A stretch of DNA of 64,000 nt from Drosophila pseudoobscura (lineage: Eukaryota > Arthropoda > Insecta > Diptera > Drosophilidae), in NCBI RefSeq assembly GCF_009870125.1, contig NC_046679.1, forward strand, positions 18,848,001-18,912,000, read 5' to 3'. The first letter of the stretch is position 1, and every line of letters starts with the position of its first letter. Shown here piece after piece: positions 32,301 to 43,953 of the stretch. The position numbers and the translations under genes are program-made. The notes under the pieces are model-generated. The model worked only from the letters and a program-made list of their open reading frames with translations, did no database searches and was not told the origin of the DNA.

Positions 32301-35300
32301 TCCAACGAAAGGGGATCCATGATTACCTTATGTCTCATTATAGCACGGGTGACCTGATGGTTGTTGGGTTTCGGGAAAGTGAGGAAAAGCGCCTTCTTTT
32401 AGCTTCCTGCTATATGGCTTATGACAGACCCGCACCACCCGACGAACTCAGGAGTCTGGTGACAGAAGCCGGCACCAAAAACCACCAACTCGTCATCGGG
32501 ACGGACGCCAACGCCCACCACAATGTGTGGGGAAGCACCGATATCAATGACAGAGGTGAGTCACTCTTAGACTTTATACTAGCAACTAATCTATGTATAG
32601 CACACCTTCGTAAGTTCGACCTCATCCAACGTGCTAGACCTAACACTTGCAACGGGAAACAGTACTATGGTATCTAGCTGGAGAGTCCTTCTCAGATCAT
32701 AAGTACATTCAGTTTAAGTGCGACTTCAAACATTCTTCGAAAGTTACAGTCTATAGAAACACCCGGAATACAAACTGGGAAAAGTTTAAAAAGACAGTTA
32801 CCTCGAAGCTCGCGAGTCGGGACTCAGTGAAATCCGAGGAGGACATAGAGAAGTCTCTAGAGATCTATCCAACACGTTACTGGACGCCTATCACACATCG
32901 TGAAAACCCTCGAGAACGAAGAAGAGGTCCAAAGGAACAACCTCAAGGAATTCTTTAAGATCGCCAAACAAGCGAACGAAGGCATCGTCTATGAGGAATA
33001 CAGACTCCTACTTAGGAGCTACAAGAAGGAAATACGCAAAGCACAACAGAACTCGTGGAGGACCTTCTGCTCCAACATCGGGAAAGTACCAGAAACCGTA
33101 CGGCTATGGAAGCTGCTCTCTAAGCAGCCTACCATACAAAGCCAATTAAAGCTAGATGACGGACAGTGGACAGAGGGCCGTGATGAAGCCCTAACAGCAC
33201 TAATGGAGGAGCATTTCCCTGGTTGCACCGAGATCGCTTATGTCTGGTCCCACTATTCAAGCCAAGCTATTTCACACACTCATCCGTTTTCGCACACTTT
33301 CGTTTAATCAGATCAACTCATTTGGAGGAATGATGCTCATTTTTGGTTACTTTGAGAAATTCATCAGTAGGACGAAGTCACCGGATCTCTCATCTGAGGA
33401 CCTTCGCAAAGAATCGCACTTGCTATATGCATCTTTCAACGGGCCCACCTGTGTCCTGCGTACCTTGCTCTGTGGAAAGGGATATGCTTAGTGGCTTCCA
33501 GCAGAATCATGTCAATCATTTTACCCAAGCATCATTCATTGACATTCGCCATCATTACGCACTTGCATGGGAATCATCACCATGCTGGTCCGCAGTCGCT
33601 ACTTGAGCGATTCGCTTACAGTTCTGGCCCATCGGCGGCATAAAAACTGTGGCTCGCGCCTTGCGAAAATGCGTCATCTGCTGCCGGTCGAGACATCGTC
33701 TTGTGGAATACATCATGGCTGACCTACCGAAGGATCGAGTACAGCATTCGTCAGCATTCAGCGTCACTGGAATTGACTACTGCGGTCCCTTCCACTATAC
33801 GCACTTACATATGTAAAGTTCTTACTTCTTATAAACCACTGCTTCGACCCTTCTATCTATCTAGTCGGTCGTTCCTCTTCGAGGCAGTCGGTCAGCAGTC
33901 CTCTTCGTTGCCCAAAACGCCTAACACCTAAAATCGAAGTCCACGGCCACGGTCTCTAACAAAAACACACAGACAATATCGAACAATAAACTCCAAATTG
34001 TAACCTTAACAACAGAGCAATTTTTAATTTTAAATGTGGAGTCAGAGTTGCCGATTAGATTTCGTTTCACGGCTATCGCTTGGAACACCAGAATATGGTT
34101 ATGGGGTACGGTATTCCCACAAAATTTTGAATTCAAATTTTTCTTAGACTCCGAATTGGTCAATATTTCTTCTTTATTTACATAGACATGCAGAAATAAA
34201 ATTGCAGTCGATAATGAGTTTTTTGAACCAACTCAATTATATATGATATAGAATTATAGTTATGAGTTCATGCATATGACTTACCTTTGTCGAATAAAAG
34301 TCCAATTCTTAACAACAAATTTCAATAACGATGTATATCCAACAGATCCGCCAGTTAAAGTATTAAATATTAAAAGTATGTCGTTCTCGGTAAAATTCGA
34401 ATTAGGACCTAATAGCGCCAAGTCTAGTAGATGATTAATCTTTTCATGCTCCGATGGACAGCCAACGAGCATTTTCAATAAAAAAGTTCGTTCACTTCGT
34501 AAACGGGACTTTGGGAACTGGCTTACATATTTCAATCCAAATTTCCATTCTTCCATCGACCCCCATTTAAAAACAGGACAAATATATTCCTTAGGAATCC
34601 TGAAATAAAGTATTTTAAAGCTATAGACGACAATTAAATAATTATACCAACCGATCAAAATCTGTATTTGACTCATTTATCCACATTCCAAATGATTGTT
34701 GTGCTTCTGCAATACATGGTGGATATCCTGCACGACACAGAAAAGTCTTTGCCAATTTCCGCATCTCTGTTTTGCAATGTTTTTCATTTTCACTCTCAGG
34801 CCCAAGCTCTTCATATAAAGGCGCTAAGAAGTATATAGTATATCGCTAAAAATATTGTGCACTATGTAATGTTTAGTTATGTATATAAATTTATTATTTA
34901 CCACGTACCTCAAATTTTGTGTGAACTTCGGACATATCGATATATCGGCCGAAATGGTCTATAAAAGTAAAAACAGGACTCCAAACAATATGATTGCGCT
35001 CATACTTCATGAATAAAGTCATATTAAAAGCCGTAGCAAAACTTAAGTCGCCTGCATAAGCTAGATTCCAGGCATCGTGCAGTAATTTAGCCCTATAAAA
35101 GTATTTTTATATATTTTAGATTGGGAAGTTTGTGTGCAAAATATAAGTAATATAAGTAATATTTAGATGTTTGCCAAGATCAGAAAGTAACATATTAGTA
35201 GTCTAATTATTAGAAAAAGAAAAGAAACATGGTTGCACTGTGCGAACCGATGATAAAATCGTAGTACCTCATCACAGTATTCAAACAGAAAGCTACGAGC

Positions 35301-38300
35301 CCATTTCATCCTTTTATACAAGTAATATAAAAAAATTCCAAAAATTGTTTGGAGTCCATTAGAAGTAATATTAATTAACCACACAGAAGAAATGGATAAG
35401 TAAGAAACGAACTAAAATTGTTAAAAGAAGGTCAAAAGGAGTTAAAAGGACTTAAGTTCCATCATGTATCTGGACTTGCGGCCTTGATTATCGGAATCAT
35501 AATAATAATAATATTAATAATCTATGCCATAAGAAGAATTAAAGTAGCACGAAGACTGCAAACGATAGCACTTCCCTACCCACTGTAATTGACTGTAAAT
35601 TATTATCTGTTCTTGTAATTATAGCTATGTATAAAGAAAATGTACACCGAAAGGTTCATAAGAATCAAAATACAACACCATGCCACTTTCGGCCCCCTTG
35701 CAGAATGTTCAAACATAAACATATTCACACAACTGATTTCTAAAGAAATCACATAAAGTAGAAAGTTATGACTGCTCGGGTGTAACACAGATCTGCAAGT
35801 TGAGAAAGCACTCAACCGATGCAGTCCTAAAATAACATTAATGTAAGCATGCACTCAAATGAACACCCGCAGTAAAATGTATCCTTTGCGTAAGTCTAAG
35901 GATAATTATAGAAAACAAAACTGTACCTCATGCCTCATTGTCAAATCACATACAAGCTGAGATTGCTACTCAGCTCGCAAATGTCTAGATTTTTCTTTTA
36001 AGATCTTAACAACTAATCCATCGGAAAATGTATAGCACAGACTATTAACAGTGAGGAATTGACGTGCTAAAACCTGCGAATTTCTTGGGTACGGCAGGAT
36101 TGAACTTCAATCGTCTTGATCGCTGGCAGCAGGCCAACTTTCCTCAGCAGACGTTCTGTTTCTGCTGGCGAGACCTGTGAGGAAGGCCTATCGGCATAGC
36201 AAAAGACATCTACACCGATCGTCATGGTAAGCATGGCACAATGGTTCATAGCATATTCATAGCATTAACGTAAACTTGATACCTATATCAGGGTAATTTA
36301 ACTTTTTCTAACAATTTTCGTTTTGGTGAAAACAGCAAACATATGTGAAAACTGGAAAACCTTAGTAAATGAAAAACGGAGTCTGGCTGTATATATTATT
36401 TTTGAACATAAAGTACTTACCTGGTATATGTTGGTATTGCTGACCTGCCCTTTGCAGTTTGTAAGAAATTTGACAACATGTTCCAATTTTCTTCATCATA
36501 GTTGACTGGAAAAGGACCAACTTCTTCTTTATTTATGATAATAAATTGACTTTTGTCAGGAAGATTTGCTATATTTATTTCCTTAGTCCTATTCATCCAC
36601 ACCTTAGAGGTATAATTCGGCAAGTTAAGAGTGTCTTGACGACTAATTATAATTGGAATCCACCATAGCATTTTTTCCTTGTCGGGAACATCATGAGGCC
36701 TTTCCCTAAGATATACTTTTTGGTTTATTTTGGCAGTTCCTTTGTCATAATCTCTATTAACAGTTATAAGCGGTAAGCGATTTTGACTTATCCACGATTC
36801 CGCAATGTATGATATATTAAGGCCACTGTCAAGTGTTCCATCCTTAATTGCTTGATTGGATAGTGCAATCCAAATGTCGTCCCCGATGAAAGTTTTATAT
36901 CTATGATTTAAAATAAATTTGCGTAGTCCATTTTGAAATGTGGACTTTCCCAATGTAAAGTTAAGCATTCGAATAACAAGTTCTGTCTTGAATGATTCGG
37001 TTTCTTGCTTCATTCCAGTAATCCGTGAATGAGGATATCTTTTGCTTAGTTCATAGTACAATGAGTACAGAATTGTCATAGGATATTTTCCGTTAAACTC
37101 CACACCGCCGTCTATCTACGGTCATTGATTTTTAATTAAAGTAAAGTACAGTAAATATGTTAACTCACCGTCATAGCGAATTCAGCAGCTAAAAAACTGG
37201 TCAGAGCTTTGTTCACATTGGCCTCACTCCACCATTCGGGAGTAATCCACGAGCCAATCCACTGATTTACAAGCTCGCGCGCTAGCACAAAATAGCCCTC
37301 CTTAAAAAGTTCAGTCTCTCTAAAATAACAAGACTAAATTTGTATCAAATTGATTTTTACAAAAACAAGGTAACAACCTTATGGTCAGTATGCCCCAAAT
37401 TCCATTAGAGTTTATGGTTGGTAGATCGGGAATGGCAAGCACATCAATTTTAGGCAATGGAATTGTTAAATTAAAATAATCGTTGATAGTTTCATAGACC
37501 AAATATAATTTTTCGTGAACTTCCTAAGGATAAATAAAAAACACAATAATACTTGTAAGTTTTTGGTCTAATTGACTTAGAACAACTCACCTGTAATTCT
37601 GTGCTGAATTTGTTACTCCAAATATTTATAGTCGGCGACGATAGATTGTATGTTTCGTTCATAGGATTAATACTCCACCGGTTAAGCTTTGATACTACAA
37701 ATCCAAATGTAAATGTAGACATTGGCGGTGTTTTATCAAAATAATCCAACATGTAGTGGCTTAAAACAGGGCTGTCAAATAATTTTTATTAAAGTCTTTA
37801 TTATTATTTAAATATATTTTGAGTAAACGTTTAATTTTTGACTCAAGAGTGATGCTATAGGCATGATGAGCCATTTATTCTCACTACTTCACCACATGTG
37901 GTGAAGAACTATTGGTTGTGAAAACCTGAACCTTCCGTCAGTCTGAATTGCTGGCACAGGCCGCTGCTCGACAGACCGAAGTAATGATACAAGCATTGCA
38001 GGCAGGGTTTGACCAATTGTCGTCATCAGCGTCTGTTCGTCCATCGAGCTTATGTGAATCGGAGTTTCATAACTGTCAAAAACTACCGCCATTCCCCCGA
38101 GATGGGCTCAGTGTGCAGAACCTATTATGTAATAGAAGCTTGCCATACTTACTGTTGAATAGTTCGAAGCAACGGTGTATTGAAAACAGTTGTGAAATTT
38201 TTAGGTCTGGCGATTGATACTGTAAATGGAACCTGAATTCAAATTTAAATAAATTTTTGTATATGCATAAGATGTGTGTATAAAACTTTATGGGCCAAAT

Positions 38301-40756
38301 TATCATATGCACAATTTTTAAATAAATCACATGCACATTGTAACGAACCTTCTTTTTGGCAGCTTGAGTTAGCTGGGCTCACTCCGCGGTTGGCGGGTCG
38401 AAGATCATGAATTAGGGAACATTCATTTAAAAAGGGCCTTTAAGTGCCGTTCGACCTCGGCAAACCGTTTTGGTACGGTAACCAGAGTAGGTTTCCGCAG
38501 AATAGGTGCTTTGGAAAAATTGGGCAAAAAGATCGGCCATTGCCTGATCATTATTTGCCGACGTATTACAAAATGATAGCGAAGATGGGTGGGTGGATAT
38601 TCTACGATTACTGTTTACGAAGCAGTAAAACTGTTTAGGGTCCTAGGAAAATCGTATCCTGCGTCGAGATAGGTAGTTCTTATAGTATTGTGCATTAAGA
38701 ACTGAAAAGTTTGACCGAGCTATTACAAAGCGAGAGTGAGTAGTAGGAGAACCAACTTGAAATTTTTCATAAAGCCTTGATTTTAAGTTTTTTAGACTGG
38801 ATTGACTCTTTGATAAACCAAGAGGGTTTTTCATATCTAATCGGACAAGAAAGCGGGACACAAGAATCAAAAAATGTGCCAAGAGCATTGTAAAAAATGT
38901 TTGTGCCTTTTATGACTTCAGTGCACAAGTACATAGCGGACCAATCAAAATCCCTAATCAGGTTATTAAGCTTCGCAAACTCAGCTTTATGAAAGCATCA
39001 AACACGTTCAGGTAGTCTACTCGACCGATCCAATACAGTTCGTCCTGACGTCTGACGTTCGCGCCTGACCATTATTTTAGGCCCAAATTTGAGCTTGGGA
39101 TTAAAAAAAAATAAAATAAAGAAGGCACAAGCTAATTGGCCTTGATAATGCTGTGAAATTAATGTTAATGCATCAATGAGCTATCTATTTTTTTTTTTTG
39201 CAATTAAGTTTCTTTGTCCTGTATGTCTTACTTTTAATTTCGTCGGAAATAATGTTTCCGTTTTGAAAATGGAGAAAAGTTGCGTTTTTTGAAAGTAAGT
39301 CATCAGAACATTTTTGCGAAAGTTAAAACCGGAACCTGCTTGAATATATTCAGCATGTATGTCAGAATACATTTTTTACTATCAAACTGCATTTTAATTA
39401 ACAACTTTTCAAAAAATCTCACCTTTAATCCAGGCTCATCAAAGCAGGGAAACAAGCGTCGTGCATTGTTTGGTTTTAAATTGGTAGCCAAATATACTTC
39501 CTGGCTAAGAGTGGTAGAATTGGTATAATACCCTCTAAAAAGTCCATCTGCAGTTTCCCAAATATTTCCTTCGAATGGTATTTCAAGAACACATTCAGAG
39601 TCTTTTTGAACTATCTCTTTTAAGTGCAAAACATAGATCGTCTTTCGTGGGAGTCTTCCGCTTCGTAAAATAATTATATTCTCAAAAGTTGTCCCGTTTC
39701 TAAAAATTAAAATATAGTTTTGTGCACAAAAACATAAGTATTGTAAATTATTTACCCGATATCTCTTTTAATTTTTTGTAGTTTTATTTTATCATCTTTT
39801 AAAATCAAGTCAAAGTGAGCATGTAAAAAGATTTTTTTAAAATCGTTAATCCAACGCAATTTTATTTTAACGAGGCCGCAAAATGTTTGTTCTTCTATGT
39901 TGGGTTCAAGTTTTATTTCATAACTTAGTGGAATGATTTCCTTAGGTAAGCGGTCCTCTGATATCCCCTTGTAAAGGGCAGATAGATCAATATCTCTTTT
40001 AACAGTTGCCTAAAAAGAATATACAAATATTTTGTTGATTTTATTTACTGAAATTAAAATTATATTTATATAAGATGTTGTTTATTTAAAATCAAATCAT
40101 TTCGAACTAAACAAAAAATAGGTGTCGAACTACTGAGCTTTTCAGCAGCGTATGTTTGTAATATATCTATGTATTAAAAGTCGATTGTTCGGCTTAATAC
40201 TTTTTATTTTGGGGGATGGTTCATAATGCGATACAGAGCCCAAGACATAGCGAAACGTTCGAATTAGGTTTACAACGACAGCACGACAATTCTGTCTCGT
40301 TTGTCCCGATGTGGATTTTTTGATAATGTAATTTTTAAGCCACTCTTCAATCTGTTCATCGACGATACGCGTTCGCGTAAACGCCATTCTACGCGGACGC
40401 CAAAATATAGGCGACACATATAATTGTCTATTAGTTCGCATACTTATTTTTTGGCAGATTTACTTGCTGCGTTATTAATGTCAATCACGTCATTGTCCAT
40501 TTCCGCACAAATTAGAAAAATAAATATTTATGTGGTGTCTGGAGCGCCAAACACCAAACGTGTTTTAGACAAAGAAGATATGATTCTTGATCAAATTACC
40601 AATTACCTAGTATTATTATATAATAGGTATGTAATAGATTTGGATCAAAGAACCCTTTTGAAGAGTAAAATGTAATGCAAATACAAATCTTACCTCTAGT
40701 TGAAATGCACAGAGTAGTAAAACCACACCTATGTGAACAAATTTGATGGTATGCAT
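29310..40756 (-). CDS. Secreted M1 aminopeptidase homologue, catalytically dead (929 aa)
   Basis: Exons 40756-40694, 40009-39756, 39699-39423, 38232-38153, 37771-37591, 37523-37378, 37319-37169, 37115-36421, 35092-34909, 34845-34652, 34599-34285, 29559-29310; all junctions keep frame. A signal peptide ([14 protein letters not shown]) fills exon 1. The M1 N-terminal beta domain follows ([14 protein letters not shown]), then [14 protein letters not shown], the thermolysin-like domain and an ERAP1-like helical C-terminus. The zinc motif HExxH-x18-E reads RELVN (348-352) and Lys371, so all three ligands are lost. GAMEN reads NSNGI (323-327), and the transition-state Tyr region is altered. No GPI-type C-terminal tail is seen, so it is probably secreted. 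D. melanogaster heterochromatic CG40470 may be the orthologue (from memory, unverified). Confidence 0.9.
29817..31105 (+). mobile_element. Gypsy-group (17.6/297/tom-like) retrotransposon: LTR-like start and RT fragment
   Basis: AGTGACATATCC at 29817 is the characteristic start of LTRs in this group, and a polypurine stretch AAGAAGGGGAGAA lies at 29722. Pol sequence begins near 30230 in one frame and moves to another at about 30440. An intact 179-codon block (30446-30985) then carries [37 protein letters not shown] and the catalytic [11 protein letters not shown]. It ends at a stop, continues to a connection-domain fragment, and is cut by a DINE at about 31110. Gag, protease and integrase are missing. 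Confidence 0.8.
31110..31475 (-). mobile_element. DINE-1-type Helitron inserted in the gypsy relic
   Basis: The minus-strand copy begins at about 31472 with TTACACCCGATACTCAAAAT. The CATAAGGTATATATATTCTT block and a short GTCTGTCTGTCAGTCCGTCC run follow. It lacks the 3' hairpin. Confidence 0.75.
31480..32110 (+). mobile_element. Errantivirus-type envelope remnant (old gypsy-group copy)
   Basis: Plus-strand sequence at about 31490-31570 reads as a basic furin-type cleavage motif (RNKR followed by G) and a small hydrophobic stretch, as in insect errantivirus envelope proteins. Frame breaks follow within about 40 codons, and the rest to 32110 is AT-rich with several stops. It continues the orientation of the gypsy RT piece upstream, so it is probably the same element. 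It is non-functional. Confidence 0.55.
32150..33245 (+). mobile_element. LOA/R1-type LINE fragment: endonuclease and linker
   Basis: Plus-strand frames carry an apurinic-type endonuclease: [19 protein letters not shown], then [19 protein letters not shown] and [21 protein letters not shown] (catalytic Asp/Asn/His). The linker to RT follows ([20 protein letters not shown], then [20 protein letters not shown]). One frameshift at about 32230 and one near 32650-32900 break it. RT and RNase H are missing; the elements at 11.0 and 57.7 kb supply the missing parts of what may be one family. Confidence 0.8.
33300..34065 (+). mobile_element. BEL/Pao fragment: integrase N-terminus joined to an LTR
   Basis: Plus frames include [20 protein letters not shown] (zinc-binding region), [20 protein letters not shown] and GIDYCGPF. 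Coding stops at about 33825. There an LTR begins (GTAAAGTTCTTACTTCTTAT...), with AGTCGGTCGTTCCTCTTCGA and CCACGGCCACGGTCTCTAAC matching in inverse the LTR at 17532-17792. Most of pol has been deleted between integrase and LTR. Confidence 0.75.
35390..35588 (+). mobile_element. Errantivirus-type envelope C-terminus (transmembrane segment)
   Basis: An open plus-strand frame of about 60 codons ends at 35588. It has a Lys/Glu-rich helix, a membrane helix made almost wholly of Ile and Leu, then a basic juxtamembrane patch and a short tail. This is the layout of gypsy-group envelope C-termini. It lies in the M1-homologue intron between exons 35092 and 36421, 3.3 kb from the other envelope piece. 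Confidence 0.6.
35589..36420. other. Intron of the M1 homologue
   Basis: Part probably derives from the retroelement tail; the minus frame 36249-36067 shows no domain. No exon is needed here by phase. Confidence 0.4.
37860..38130 (+). mobile_element. Possible retroelement gag-like fragment
   Basis: The plus frame from 37948 reads [20 protein letters not shown], a helical Gln/Ala-rich stretch like those in Ty3/BEL gag. It inserts within the M1-homologue intron. No further support. Confidence 0.3.
38385..38645 (-). mobile_element. Non-LTR RT remnant, family A (5' piece)
   Basis: Inverse-complement match to 13385-13560: both contain the strings GCAAATGATGATCAGGCAAT (or its complement with small changes) and the block coding [16 protein letters not shown] on the antisense. 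Confidence 0.65.
38646..39179. other. Intronic spacer in the M1 homologue
   Basis: The minus frame 38888-38643 (81 codons) shows no domain; it is flanked by family-A and family-M repeats and is probably repeat-derived. Confidence 0.35.
39180..39347 (+). mobile_element. MITE-like family M, 3' fragment
   Basis: Ends AAAGTTAAAACCGGAACCTG, the family terminus; GTTTTGAAAATGGAGAAAAGTTGCG matches GTTTTTATTTTGAAAACGGAGAAATCTTGCG in the 23.2 kb copy. Confidence 0.5.
40010..40693. other. First intron of the M1 homologue
   Basis: Opposing frames at 40441-40142 (-) and 40424-40675 (+) have no recognised domain; CGGACGCC-containing sequence in the middle may be transposon-derived. Nothing here is needed for the gene model. 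Confidence 0.4.
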
Positions 40757-41119
40757 GGCTAAAGAGGCTAAAGTAAAACGGAAGAAAAGAAGTATTAAGT
40801 CATTATTGCTGTTATGATAAAGAGTGCTAGAAAGGCAGTTAGCGATGGATAAAGAGAATGAGTTAGTTTCAGCACATTCCGGACAGAAAAAGTTACGCCT
40901 ACCTGTTAACCACACTGAGAAAAAGGGCGATAAATAAATTAATTAATTTTTTGGACGTTGAGATGCAAAGACTTCACAATCAAGTGGCCCATTCTACCCC
41001 AAGCCGAAGCCTCTTACGCGTTGGCGCTGACGAATCACGCGTGACGCGTATATCCGAACCGATCTTTTGCATGCAGAAAAAAAGATGTTAGACTAATATT
41101 TGAGTAATATTCGGCCGTC

Positions 41120-41594
41120 AGACATGGTAGTCGGGCGGATAGAAGAAAAGTCTCAGTGAAATTACTCTGGATTTGAGTTACACTGTCATATGCTTTGGGA
41201 TGTATGGCCGAGCGGGTGCTTGGACTCTGGACTCTATGCGGACTCTGGATACCTCCCGACCTCCAGTTTTAACTAGACTTGCCTCGGGTGACTAACCCCT
41301 TCCAGCCTACTATGAGACCAACTATGCCAAAAATAAGAACACCACAAGGGGGCTCGGTACTTCTTCTAATGTACCGAAAGGATGAGACAAAAAAAGACAA
41401 AGAGGTCCCAAAAAGACGGGGAAGGAGACTGAGTACGTCTACCGTCTTCAGGCAGCAACCGCTGCGAGAATGAGCCTGAAAAACCAATCGGGCTTATCCA
41501 AGAAGGGTGACACCAGGGATGAACCGGTTATCGGGGTGGCAGGTAGCGTTCTGCACCACAGGGGGAAGTGAAATACACTTGTACCGGTTCGAAT
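41120..41594 (+). other. Repeat-derived segment sharing a block with 345-900
   Basis: TGGTAGTCGGGCGGA at 41125-41139 matches 526-540. Downstream is a Lys/Arg-rich plus frame (KDETKKDKEVPKRRGRR) that resembles the basic start of a LINE ORF1. Weak assignment. Confidence 0.35.
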
Positions 41595-41815
41595 TAACGG
41601 GAGTGTGGATTCCAAATTTAATTGCTCTAGCTCTTATAGTCTCTGAGCACTAGGACTGACAGACGGACAGACAGACATGGCTCAATCCATTGGGCTATTG
41701 ATGCTGATGAAGAATATATATACTTTATGGGGTCGCAAACGCTTCGTTCTGGACCTTGCATACATCCACTTTCACCACAAATCACCACTCATTTTGAGTA
41801 TCGGTATAAATACAA
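41595..41815 (-). mobile_element. DINE-1-type Helitron, minus copy
   Basis: Read on the minus strand: TTATACCGATACTCAAAATG, the CCCCATAAAGTATATATATT block and GTCTGTCTGTCCGTCTGTCA, then ATAAGAGCTAGAGCAATTAA. Confidence 0.75.
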
Positions 41816-42015
41816 AGTTCTCAGAGACTATAAAAGCTAGAGAAACTAAATTATGTATCCAGACTCCTGTAATATCACAATTAAGTTGCGCGCGGCCTCC
41901 TTACGCCCCCACACAGGTCGTAAAATCTTTGGCGGAGACTAGCCATACTGGCTGAGTATCGGAGATAGATGTAGAGTCTCGGCCGTAGCTGCTACTCACA
42001 ATGTTCCCCCTCGCC
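41816..42015 (+). mobile_element. DINE-1-type Helitron 3' part, facing the minus copy
   Basis: CAGAGACTATAAAAGCTAGAG through the module to a decayed hairpin (GAGTCTCGGCCGTAGCTGCTACTC) and ACAATGTTCCCCCTCG. Together with the preceding copy it forms a head-to-head pair. Confidence 0.7.
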
Positions 42016-42708
42016 GTAAAGATATCTTCCAAATGTGTATTTTCCCATTCCATTTTGCACTCCCTTGAACAAAGATGGTTAAATTAATCATACTTATCTG
42101 TTACCTATTTTACCTACCTAAACAATATGAACCCTAAAAACATGAGAAAAAGGCAGTACTTACACTCTTTATTCAGTACAAATTTCAATACACGGGAACA
42201 CAGATATGGTCTGCACTATGCGAATGGAAGTACGTATATTAAATGTGGCTGTACTCTATGAATAGCAGGTTCCGGATAATTTGAAAGCATCAACATTACT
42301 AATTATATTTTATTACTGCATACATTATGGAAGATTTTGTGTGTATGATGTGTGCACACTAAACAACAATAGACAATTTTATTTCAATAAAGCCAGTTTA
42401 ACTGTATATCATGATACAAAATGTACTTATTTTAAAGCAAACGAAGTCATTTTATTTAATTATATTTTTATATACTTATAATATAATATAATTATATTTC
42501 TATATGGTATCCCAAGTATTTTTTTTATATGCATTTTTTAGGTATGCCAGCTTATACTCTGGAGGTGACAATCATTTCATTATTATTTTCTACTAATTAC
42601 AAGGCATGTAGCGCATTTTAAGTTATTTGAGGGAATCGTTTTTTGAAGATTTTGAAGATTCGAGAATTACGCAGAATTATAGAAAACGATCAGATGGCCG
42701 AAACTGGA
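42016..42708. other. AT-rich spacer with short DINE piece
   Basis: Mostly AT-rich without features; 42650-42725 carries a diverged DINE block (ACGCAGAATTATAGAAAACG). Confidence 0.4.
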
Positions 42709-43268
42709 TTATATCTGATTATTATTTTTATATGTAACACCGCTCAGTGGGACATCGGCCGAAAAGAGGTGGCGAATTTTATGAGCGCTTTGGGTCAAGT
42801 GATTATACGCGTTTGATACACCAATTTTAGAGCTTACAAAATCTAAATAATCATTTTTTATACCCGTTCCTTCCTTATACGGCGTTCCTTCCGATTGAAG
42901 AAACAACGGGGACCACAGATCGCTATAGGAAAAACATAGCTTGACATCATCAGCATACATTGAGAATCGTGAATTAGTTAAAACTTGGGGAAGAACATTG
43001 ATAAAGAGGTTAAATAATAAGGGCGCGAGATGGCTACCTTGCGGCACAACCGAAGAGACAAAAAGTGGTTTAGAAAGAGAAGATTGGAAGGGGACACGCT
43101 GAGAACGATTACAAAGGTACGCATTAGTCCAGAGAAAAAGTTGGTCGGAAATCCTAGTAGAGATAGTTTGTGGATGAGGAGATTGTGATTAACTGAGTCG
43201 AAAGCTTTGCTAAGGTCAGTATAAACTACGTTAGTTTGGCATTGTTTTGCATAACTCTTACAAATCAT
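42709..43268 (-). mobile_element. Non-LTR RT remnant, family A
   Basis: Minus frames read VVYTDLSKAFDSVNHNLLIH (motif A), LLGFPTNFFSGLMRTF, then GSHLAPLLFNLFINVLPQVL and an intact FSMYADDVKLCFSY catalytic box. One frameshift separates motif A from motif B. Best preserved of the four family-A pieces. Confidence 0.8.
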
Positions 43269-43269
43269 T

Positions 43270-43953
43270 CCAGTGCACTATGGAAAAAAATTCCGCAATT
43301 TTTATTTCTCACAATTTCTTCTCAGCGTAGCTTACCTACGCTGGTAAGCTTTTTTGCGCTCCTGCTTTGCTTCGCCTAACTTACACTAGACTTTACAAAT
43401 TTTTGATTCCAAATTCAGTTACACGTGTTTGTCGGTGTATTTAACCAAATCTCTAGCCTTATTAATGGAACCTATTAACAAACCTTATTAACAAACCTTA
43501 TTAACAAACCTAAATAGCCTCAAACCTACCCTCTGCGATCACGTTGTTTTTCTGTACCGTGATTTAAGTAGACCCTAGTTAACATTAAGTTTAACATTAA
43601 CAAGTTTAACATTTTTATTTATTTTATTGTTTACTGTTCATTTCCTTTGTAGCCCTATGTGTTGAATTTTATAATTTTCATTAAAACTGAGCGCAAAGTC
43701 CGGCGTATACAAACTGTAACCATGAGAATGCTTAAGCAAAAAAAAAAATAAATAAATAAAGCACTAGAAGAGTATTTACATTTCGGCGTTCGTAATATTT
43801 CACTTTTAAAAGCAAAGATAACAAGTTATTATAACAAAGTTATCTTGTTAAAGATAAAGATTAAAAGATTTTTTTTTGCAAGACACATTCATTGTTATCA
43901 AGGCAAAATATATCGTTTGCTTTAATGCTTTGCATACTCGCTAGTTAAGAATC
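43270..43953. other. Upstream region of the GAIN-type receptor gene
   Basis: Contains a palindrome AGCTTACCTACGCTGGTAAGCT at about 43329, three tandem copies of ACAAACCTTATTA near 43478-43515, and AT-rich sequence before the gene. No TATA, Inr or DPE set could be assigned with confidence. Confidence 0.45.

Noticed and set aside
39303..39422. Extension of the M1-homologue exon beyond 39423
   Set aside because: The frame continues by chance past a GTGAGA donor into repeat DNA; the next exon (38232-38153) restores the expected [14 protein letters not shown] segment and phase.
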